This document shows, one piece after another, positions 48,557-57,600 of a DNA stretch of 64,000 nt (within the stretch, counting starts at the first letter, position 1; every line of letters begins with the position of its first letter). The notes below the pieces were generated by a model. That model did not search any database and was not told where the DNA came from. It worked only from the letters and a program-made list of their open reading frames with translations. The position numbers and the translations under genes were made by a program. Origin of the DNA: Pycnococcus provasolii (Eukaryota > Chlorophyta > Pseudoscourfieldiophyceae > Pseudoscourfieldiales > Pycnococcaceae); contig OW568894.1 of NCBI GenBank assembly GCA_938743325.2, positions 1-64,000 on the forward strand, written 5' to 3'.

Positions 48557-51394
48557 ATGGACGGCCCCGACGACCTGCTCTCGCTCTTCGTGGGCACGCC
48601 GCCGCCTCAGCCGCCTTCTCCAGGAGTAGTGCAGTCGGCGCCGCAAGCGGGCTTAGGGGGGCACACCGTTACCGGCATGTCGCCCGTCGCTTCCCTGATC
48701 CTCGGCGACGCGGAAGCCGCTGGAATTTCCGATGTGCACCATGCTGGCGTTCCTCTCAACGCACCGGAGTTCACGTACAAGGTGAACGATACGCAGAAGG
48801 AGAACGATACGCCGCCGATCGAGGCGCAGCCCATCACCATGTACACGACGGAACTCGCAATGAGCCTCGCGCGATCGGTTGCAGTTTCACGCACATTTAT
48901 TGCGTACGGACTCAAGGCGGGACAAATACGCGTCCTGCACGCAGATACAGCCGTGCGCGCACTCTTCAGAGGACACGGCGCGCCCATCACGGACATGCGA
49001 TTTACAAGCATGTCGACGGACTGCGACGTACTCGCGTCAGCTTCCAGAGACGGGCGTGTCTTCGTCCGGCAAGTGAGCTCCTCGAACGGGGGTGGGGAGA
49101 TCGAGGAAAAGCTCGTGCTGGCATTCACGCTTGCGCAGGGCGCACAGTTGGCAGCGTCGTCCTCAAGCAGTAGCCTCGGATCTGCCACGGGCGCGACGCG
49201 CGACTGCCCACTCGTGGGAGATGGAACGCCCGCAGTGCAGCTCGCATTCGTTCAAAACAAATCGGACGTTCTTATTGTCGCAGTGGATAGGTACGTCGTG
49301 CTCGTTACCGTTGCCGCACTTGCCGTGTCGCTGGGAGTGGGCGGTGCGGCGGACGCGGCGGCGCTGCCGACGCTCGATCCCAGCGGTACTATGCCGATGG
49401 GTGCGAGCCTACTTCTTACGATGGACGCGCCGATCACCGCAGTGACTGTCAACGACGCGGGAACGAAGCTCGCGATTGCGTCGAATGGGTACGTGCACAC
49501 ATACACGCTCGACGGGCAGGCGGTTACGTCTCGCCTGCCGAAGTGGTCGCCGCACCCATATTCGCCAGTGTGCCATCTTTCGTTCCTCCCAAGCTCCGTG
49601 AGCCGTGACGAAATTCTGCTGACGGGTGGTGCTGCAAATAAGCAAATTAAGCTATGGACGTACGGAGACAGTTCAGCGATCAATACGCAGACAGTGAATT
49701 TCATCTCGACGGAAGATGATTATGCGGGCGGCAATGGCGTCGAAGATATAGAGAGATACCTCGCCACGATGGATAGCCCGGGGGTGTTCAACCACGTGTG
49801 CTTCGACCCGAAGCGAAATATGCTTGTGGTAGCAAACAGCAGAACGAGCGCCATGTACTGCCTTGTGTATCGACCGGAGATGGCAGCCTTTGTGGCACTG
49901 GCCGAATACGAACTTGCGATGCCGATCCTTTCTCTCACGATCGGAGAGACGGACGACAGCGAAAAGGTTCCCATTTTCTGCGTGCAGACGCAGAGCATTC
50001 AGCACTATACGGTGAGCGTCGCAACTTCTGAAGCGTCTGAGGAAGGAATGTCGAGTGCGGAGACATTTTGGCGCTCTCAGGTGAGCAGCGCAATAGCAAG
50101 TGCCGCTGCCGCGACATTTCCCACGAAGACGGAGGAGGCGTCGGCATCGCCGCCAGCGCCCGTGGCGCCGGCACTGCTCACACCGGAGGCACTGCTGAGA
50201 TCTTCTTCTGATACCGTGGCTACTGCCACATCGCCTTCAGCACCGGCGCCAGGGCCGGCGGCGACGGTTCCGGCACCGGCACCATCGGCACCGACGGTTC
50301 CAGCACCGGTATCATCTTCAGCTCCCAGCTTAGAAGATGGTGGTTTGAAGCTTCTGACGCGGACGGGCGTCGCGAGCACGGGCGTTGCATCCGCATCTTC
50401 GTCGGCAGCCGGGGACGGTGCGTTGGCGGCAGAACTAGCGGCGGCTGTAAAGCGCATTGAGGAGGCGGCGAACAAAAAGCTGGACCGCGCTCTCGCAAAA
50501 ATGCAGGACGCTGCGGCTAAGGCTGAGAAAAAACGCGAGGAGGCGGAGCGAAGGCTGATAGAATCGATGGAAAAGCGAGTAGATAAGGCGATGGATCGTA
50601 CATCGAAGCGTCTCGAGGAGGTGTTAAATCATGCCGTGGAGGCGTCGAGCGTGAACGCGGCGAGGACGATGCAGGCGGCATTTCGAACCTGCCTTGCGGA
50701 ATCGCTCGTGCCTGCATTTGACGCGGCGGCGAGAGAAATGATGGGACAGGTGGCAAAAGCGCTGGTGACCTCGGTGGGAATGACATCGGCAGTGTCCTCC
50801 TCCTCGTCCGGAGCGAGCATGACCCCCGCCTCATCCGCCCCAGCACATACGCCCGTGCCTTCGCCATCTCCTATGCCGACGACGTCGATGCCCATGATGC
50901 CAGCGCCGTCCGGGGGACCGATACCGACGCCGGCACCGCCCGCGGCTGTGATGCCCGAATGCTTACGAAGTATCGCAGCGCAGCTCGGGGAATCTTTGAC
51001 TGCGGCGAACTTCAACGAAGCGTTCCAGCAGGTTCTGTCGCTAACCGACTTGGAAGGTGTGGTGTACATGTGCCGCACGTGCGAGCCTAGCGCCGCCGCC
51101 CCCGAGCTTAGTCAGCTTGTTCTCCTGAGCTTGCTATCGCAGCTGAACACGTACATGCAGGAGGGCAAGATGATGCCTGGCACGCCGGAGTCTTCCGCGG
51201 TGCTATCGTGGATCGCGGAAGGCTCGGAGGCTGTGGACCCGTCGGATCAGCAGTTCTCCGCCGCCGCGCGATCGATCCTGGATGGCTTGAATCAGACGCT
51301 GCGCGATACGCTGACTTCCGTGCCTGGTCACGCTGACTACGACGCGGTTCGCCGGTCCGCGATGGCGGTGCACCTCGCTCTGCGCGCGCTGTGA
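48557..51394 (+). CDS. EDC4: Enhancer of mRNA decapping 4 / VARICOSE-like scaffold
   Basis: The 945-aa protein has an N-terminal WD40 region (about 85-500) opening with the family signature AVSRTFIAYGLKAGQIRVL, then RALFRGHGAPITDMRF and LASASRDGRVFVRQV. A Ser/Pro/Ala-rich linker (about 535-620) and a long charged coiled coil (about 626-695) follow. A C-terminal helical domain (about 800-945; QLGESLTAANFNEAFQQVL) closes it, as in Ge-1. It scaffolds the DCP1-DCP2 decapping complex in cytoplasmic P-bodies. There is a single exon, and the ATG directly follows a purine tract. Confidence 0.93.
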   Translation: MDGPDDLLSLFVGTPPPQPPSPGVVQSAPQAGLGGHTVTGMSPVASLILGDAEAAGISDVHHAGVPLNAPEFTYKVNDTQKENDTPPIEAQPITMYTTELAMSLARSVAVSRTFIAYGLKAGQIRVLHADTAVRALFRGHGAPITDMRFTSMSTDCDVLASASRDGRVFVRQVSSSNGGGEIEEKLVLAFTLAQGAQLAASSSSSSLGSATGATRDCPLVGDGTPAVQLAFVQNKSDVLIVAVDRYVVLVTVAALAVSLGVGGAADAAALPTLDPSGTMPMGASLLLTMDAPITAVTVNDAGTKLAIASNGYVHTYTLDGQAVTSRLPKWSPHPYSPVCHLSFLPSSVSRDEILLTGGAANKQIKLWTYGDSSAINTQTVNFISTEDDYAGGNGVEDIERYLATMDSPGVFNHVCFDPKRNMLVVANSRTSAMYCLVYRPEMAAFVALAEYELAMPILSLTIGETDDSEKVPIFCVQTQSIQHYTVSVATSEASEEGMSSAETFWRSQVSSAIASAAAATFPTKTEEASASPPAPVAPALLTPEALLRSSSDTVATATSPSAPAPGPAATVPAPAPSAPTVPAPVSSSAPSLEDGGLKLLTRTGVASTGVASASSSAAGDGALAAELAAAVKRIEEAANKKLDRALAKMQDAAAKAEKKREEAERRLIESMEKRVDKAMDRTSKRLEEVLNHAVEASSVNAARTMQAAFRTCLAESLVPAFDAAAREMMGQVAKALVTSVGMTSAVSSSSSGASMTPASSAPAHTPVPSPSPMPTTSMPMMPAPSGGPIPTPAPPAAVMPECLRSIAAQLGESLTAANFNEAFQQVLSLTDLEGVVYMCRTCEPSAAAPELSQLVLLSLLSQLNTYMQEGKMMPGTPESSAVLSWIAEGSEAVDPSDQQFSAAARSILDGLNQTLRDTLTSVPGHADYDAVRRSAMAVHLALRAL

Positions 51395-51631
51395 ACAACG
51401 TGAAGAGCAACGGGTAACAAGAAATATTGGAAGTTTAACAAGATATTGCTGCTATCGTAACACCATCGCACATGTTTTCTCCTTGACCCTTTCTTCCCCC
51501 TGAGGAAATGCCGTCCAAGGGTGGGCCCCCCATTTCCTTCCCACCCCGGACTCATTGGGGAGGTCCTGCGCCCCCCTCCCCTTCCCCTCCGCCCCGATCC
51601 GGCCGGCGCGATCGGCGCAGCTGTGCCATCC

Positions 51632-54600
51632 ATGGCGGAGCAGCACACGGGGGCGCGTGCTTGTGCTCGTGCTCGTGCTCGTGCTCGCGCGGCCGCACCT
51701 CGTGTCGCCTCTCCCTTCACCAGGTGCCTCTCTCTCCTCCTCCTCCTCTTGTTGACAGCTCTAGGGTCGCTCGTACTCGTTGCTGGCCAAGCCTCGACAG
51801 ATGACGCGTCGTCTGTGCTCATACCTATGCCATCCGGCGAGTACCAGGCGTCAGGAGGTGTGGAGTCGGCGGTGAGTAGCAGTGAAGGTGTGCCACTGTC
51901 TTTAACAGCACAGCAGCCGGCTCGTGTGCCTGCTGAAACGTCGGCTCTGCTGGAATCTGCGCAATCGGCTGCACGGGACGTGCTCGACGAAGAGGCTGCG
52001 GAGGAGGGCGTGCTGCCGACAGACAGACCTTGGAGAGGTGGTGGTGGTGGTGGTGGTGGTGGTGATGCCGTTCAAGACATGCCGGATGGCCGAGAGGCGT
52101 TGCAAGGCAATGGTGCACAGCTACCAGAGGGCGTCGCCACATCCGACGCAGCGCCTGATGAGAACGTGGTTGCGCAAGTGCAGCAGCAGGAGGAACCCGT
52201 GAGCCGTCTGACGGCGCCATTCGTCAACGATGAGCGCCGGTCGAACGAGGCTGAACCATTTGCACAGTCTTCGCCTGAACTGCGCGTGCTTTACACGCTG
52301 CCGCGCAACCCGGGAACGGTCACTGGCCGAGCCTCAAGCGTCAGGCACGAAGCGGCTGTCGCGCTGGAGGGGCTAGAGGCATTCACGGTTGTGTTTTCGC
52401 TGCCTGTGCTCGGCGTGGACTACAGACAACATAGCTTGGACGAAAAACTTCCCATCGAAAAGGTTCCGTTTCGTCTCCAGCCGCCAGTCAACGGGCACAT
52501 TCGCTGGCTCAACAGCTACACCGCAAGCTGGGTGCCTTCCGAGCCGTGGCCATGCGACATGGAGGTGGAGGTGGAGTGGAACTACAACATGACGAGCGCG
52601 CTCGGTGCGCGCATAAGAGGAACGCACGCATTCCCTCGCGCGGTGATCGTCACGCCACTGCTTACCGTGAGGCTTGTACGTATTGTCTCGCCCACTGCCA
52701 GAGATGCAACCGCGGGAAGGTGGCAGCCTTTCTGGCGCGAGGATTCGCGCATACGCGCAATGGGCAGAAGCGCGCCCGAGTCTCTCACAAAGGTGCTCGA
52801 GCAGCCTATTTCCGAGCGACTCAATCTGATGCAATTCGAAAATAGAACCTACGATGGCGGCTTGGCAACCAAGTTCAGCAGCAATGTGAGCTACGCCGAG
52901 ATGCCCCCGGATGCCGGTGCGTACTTCGTGTTCCAGGAGGGGACGTGCTTCGTAAATTTCGAGCTGCTCGCGGATGCATTCGAAGTGCGCGCATCGATCC
53001 CGCGCCTGTACGGTGGTAGTCGCGTGGTAATGGAGGAGACGGAGCTTCCCGCCGAAGATGCGAAGAAAATATCATTCAAGGTTCAACCCTGCGAGCGCGA
53101 CTGGGATTGGGCAGTCCCGGAATCGGAAGGCGTGCGTCGGCACCGCCCCACACGCGCGGACGAGCTGGAAGCTCACCTCTCGGAGGGGTACCGGAATGAG
53201 TACGGATCGTGCGCCAAAGTATCGGTAAGAGGGTTCGACGCGGAAAAGCACTACGTCGTGAAGCTTGAGCGCGGACGCTCGCTGCACGAACTCGGAACGA
53301 AGTCGAAGGTTGCGTGGACGTCTGGTATGAAAGGGATCGAGCCATTTCGCATCAATCTGCACGGTTCGCGGCTTTTGCTTGAGAAGTTTCACGCGGCGTT
53401 TGACGAGGATGGTGTCTGGCATCTGGATCACAGAAGAGAAAATAGAAGAGAAGTCAAGCCACTCAGACCAGGAAGACACGGCGACTCCTTTTTCGACGAG
53501 TACAGTCAGGCGATCAACCAATCTGCGGTCAATATCGTCGAACAACTTCCATTCTTCGGTCGTCGGAATCTTGACGTGTTCCTTCCGTACGGGCTCAATG
53601 CCGACGTCACGAATGAGATGCTGGAAAAGCTTATTGCAGTCCACACCTTGCCCGTTCCAGCATGGCTGTTTGAATGCGGATCGAATCGATGGGCCTGTTT
53701 GCCAGAGGCGAAGGGAGTCAACCTCAAAAATCTTCCTGAAAATGCACCAGAGAGTATGCAGAGGTGGAAGGAGATTCTTCGCGTGCATGAGCGAGGATAT
53801 CAGGACCGCAAGATGATCTCTAACATTCATGTGACTCGACTTGGCACGGATGTGGTGCGAATCACTTTGCCGGAGCTTACGCCAGACCAGTACTACGAAA
53901 TTTCCATAGCAGGCTCGGAGGACGTTCGCGACCTCTTCGATCAGCCTCTTCGGGCGAGTCGCTCGGCATTCTTCACATCGTACGGCCAGTCGTTCCAGCT
54001 GGCGAGCTGGCCTCCCATGACGATGGATCCAGCCACACTCGAGGATGGAGTGTTACGTGGCATTCCAGTGATCAGCCGCGGTCCATCGGCATACGCCGAT
54101 GGGCACAGGGGAGACGGACCGCCAGGATTTGACGACAAAGACGACGATTCGCGCCGACTGCCTCTTCGAACGGCAATCTGGGATGTGCGAAATATTGACG
54201 AAATGCTGAGCGCGATTGGTCTACTAGCGGGGAACGAGAAGGATACTGGACTGCTTCGCACTCATGTCATTGATCGTGGGGATGAAGATCAGTTTGCGGG
54301 ACGCTTCGCGGGCCTGCAGTCAACCGTGTACGCGCGAAATGACCCGAACGACACCCTTCCCGTCTTGCAGACTCTCTCAACTAAGAGCAAGAATGTAACG
54401 TCGGGGGCGTTCATGCTACGAACGTGCTGCGTGTACGTTGAGGAAGAATTCGACGAGAATTTTGTGTACTTCTCAACCGCCTTTTTGAAAGCGGAGAGGT
54501 CAGGGGCGAATATGATCGGAGGCCGACGAAGCCTGATGGCGAAAAAAACCAAACCGAAAAATGCGTACTATCTGTACAAAAATCTCGTTGAGGGCATCAT

Positions 54601-57600
54601 GCGTCGCATCGACGTCTCCGTGCTTACGGTAACGAGCGTGATGTCTTTCGTCACCGTGGGACCTGATCGCGCGTACGCTCTCGTGCTACGCAGCGGGGAC
54701 ATGGAATGGACAGCAGTCAGCGATGCCGAGATTGTCATTGGCTCAATGGCTCGTGTGATGAAGAAGGGCAAGGTTGTGCCCCTTGCGAAGTTGAAGACAG
54801 GCGCTGACGGATTTGCCGAGGATGAGGTGGACAGCATCGAGTCCTTTGGTAAGGACGATTTGCGCGCCATTGGCATTGCCGTTGCGCCGACTCACAGTGC
54901 GCATTACAAGATGCACCAGGCGGCACCCTTCATGAACTTTGTTTTCGGCGACCACATACGTGCGCTACCGAGCGGCAAGGAGGTGCAGATGCATGCGGTG
55001 CTCCACTCGGACCGCGAGATCTATCGCAGTGGAGAGATTGTCAACGTCTTTGGGTACGTCTTCAAGGGTGAGAGCGTGCTGCGCCATATCACGGTAAGCG
55101 AGCACTGGGCCCCAGGTGGAGATCGAAGTGCGATGACAACGGCGCTGGAGGCGGCCACGTCCACAACCGACTTCTATCTTGAAATGACATGGGATCACGC
55201 GAAGGGAACGCGCGTGCAGGTGCCAGTTTTCATCAATCCGGCAACGGGACACTTCTCTGCCCACGTACACGTTCCCGTGACTTTCCAGCACGACCGTGTT
55301 CGTATCAACCTCTACTACGCCGTGGGCTTCAGCTACGACGTCCAATCGCACGTGAAGCTTTCGAAATTCACGGACCAGTACCTGCAGTCGGTACAACGAG
55401 GTGAGGCGCCTCTGTCATTTTTGCACGAGGAGACTCTTGACAGTGCTGCCGCGGGAGTGGCTTCCGCGGACGAGGTGACCGAAGGAGCATCGAAGACGAG
55501 CATGACGTCACTGGATACTGCATATGGAGAGTATATTCAGAGCGTCCAGCAGGCGATGCGACTGATGGAAGAGCGCGAGCGAATTGTCGCAGCAAAGGAT
55601 GGTGCTGTGAAGAGGCGAACGGGCAAACTGCTTGCAAGCCAGGTTGTCTCTGTGCTTCCGAGATCTCTCGGTGCTCCGAACCCCTACCTAGATGTGAGCT
55701 TGGGAACGCCGAATGACCACGTGGCTTTCTTCGCGGACGAGCCGGTGAAGATCAAGTTCCGTGCTGGAGGACTGCATCTGCGCCACCTCGAGATGTCCGA
55801 GGTGTTTGCGGACGTGAAGGTTCTTCGTTCGACGAAGAGTCTCAATGATAACCCAGTGGATCCAGAATATGCTCTGCTGACGGGGGCAAAAGGCTTGCAC
55901 AGGGTGGTGCATCACGAAACACGCGTGATTTCCCTCGACGAATTTGCCGCCTCGCACGATCTGCTCGTCGACCTGATGAACAAGGCTTCCGATGGGGATC
56001 TGCTGCATATTGAGGCGGTGCTAAAGCCCACAACACAACAACGCATTGAGCGCAATCACACAGCGATTCTGCGACCACGTCGGCATCGCCTCGATGTCAT
56101 GCTTTCCACGACCAAACCGCTGCCGGGCGTGCCATTCGGAGTTGCGGTGCAATCATTTGACACAGAGCTACAGAGAGTGGAGCCGAACTCATTCGACGTT
56201 ACGGTGGAATTCGGTCCCAATGGCGGGAAAATTACGACGTGCACTATTGCATCTACAAATCCGATGGCGACGTCAGGTCGACCATCGTTCACGAAATGCC
56301 GATTTTTGATGACTAGAGCCGTCGCGCATCGTCTCTCGTTGTGCGCACATCTACCCCACGGGCAGAAGGTCTGCGAAGATCGAACCGTGGGCCGCGACTT
56401 TGCCACAGCACCGATCGACCTCGGCGACATTGTTAGTGCGAAGCGAACGTGCCAGATGGGTCACCCAAGCGTTTCACTGGGATCTGAGGCAACGGTCGTC
56501 ATCGATTACCTTCACAGAGGGGGCAAAGCTCTTGTGGTCTGGGGCGACCACATGGCAAGCAAGTCGCAGGTTGTGGATCTTGACGACTTTCGCGTTGATG
56601 GCGGCATGGCTGAGATGAAGTTTGGGCCAATCACGCGAGAGGAATGCGCGGAAGGTTGTGATGTGCACGTGACGGTGGCTGTGCCACGCCAGGATGATGG
56701 GAAACTCAGCCCCTTTGTGCGAGCTGTGATGGACAAGAAATTTCCAAGGAGCAAGGCGTTTGACGCACGTTCGGCACTCGCGTACAACTGCTCGACGGAG
56801 GCATTCGCATTTCAAAAGGATACCCGTCGGGGTGGTGCTACGGGTCAGATCATCGACTTGCGAGTTACCGCTAGCTCCACATCGATTACTGGAGGTGGAA
56901 AGGTTCTCGTGCGAGTGGATCTGAATAACCAAGTGAACAAAACGAGTGGAAGTGCAAACGGCACGCTCGTTCTTACCGTGACTGACTCGATGTTCACGTC
57001 GAGCGAGGAATTGCGCCGCAGGGGCACACCTGAGGACATCAATCCCGGGGTGCGTTTGCATGACGTTGAGCTGTTCCAGAGCTTTGCTTCCACAAGTCAT
57101 TCGGCGAGTCCCGGTGCAATGAAGGAGGTGGTTGAAGCGCTCGATCGCCGTACACGCTCGAGTTCGCTCGAGGGGGCTAGTACTCGTGACTTCATGCTGA
57201 TGCGACCTGGGAATTCCAACGACAACGAGACACTTGCCGTTGATATGGACGACACGCGATACATTTCCGAGGGCATGGCTGACTGCTTGACGTCGTCGCC
57301 ATACGGCTGCACCGCATTTGGCATCGATCGCCGCCCTGCCGCCCACGAAGCTTGGGAGCTTGAAATTTACCAGAATGCTCACGTCGAGGGAAATCGTGTT
57401 CCATATCAGCAAATTCGTGCGTTGATGCGCGAGGAATCGGAGACGGGTGTAGCTCGTGCTGGCACGATGTACACCGTTACGCGCGCGATCGATCCGAAGG
57501 AGGCATCTCATGATGTCGAATTCAACGTCCCGCCGAATTTCTCCGGCAACCTTGTGGTGCGCGCCTTTGTCAGCCTTCCCGGCCCATCGTACGGCTACGG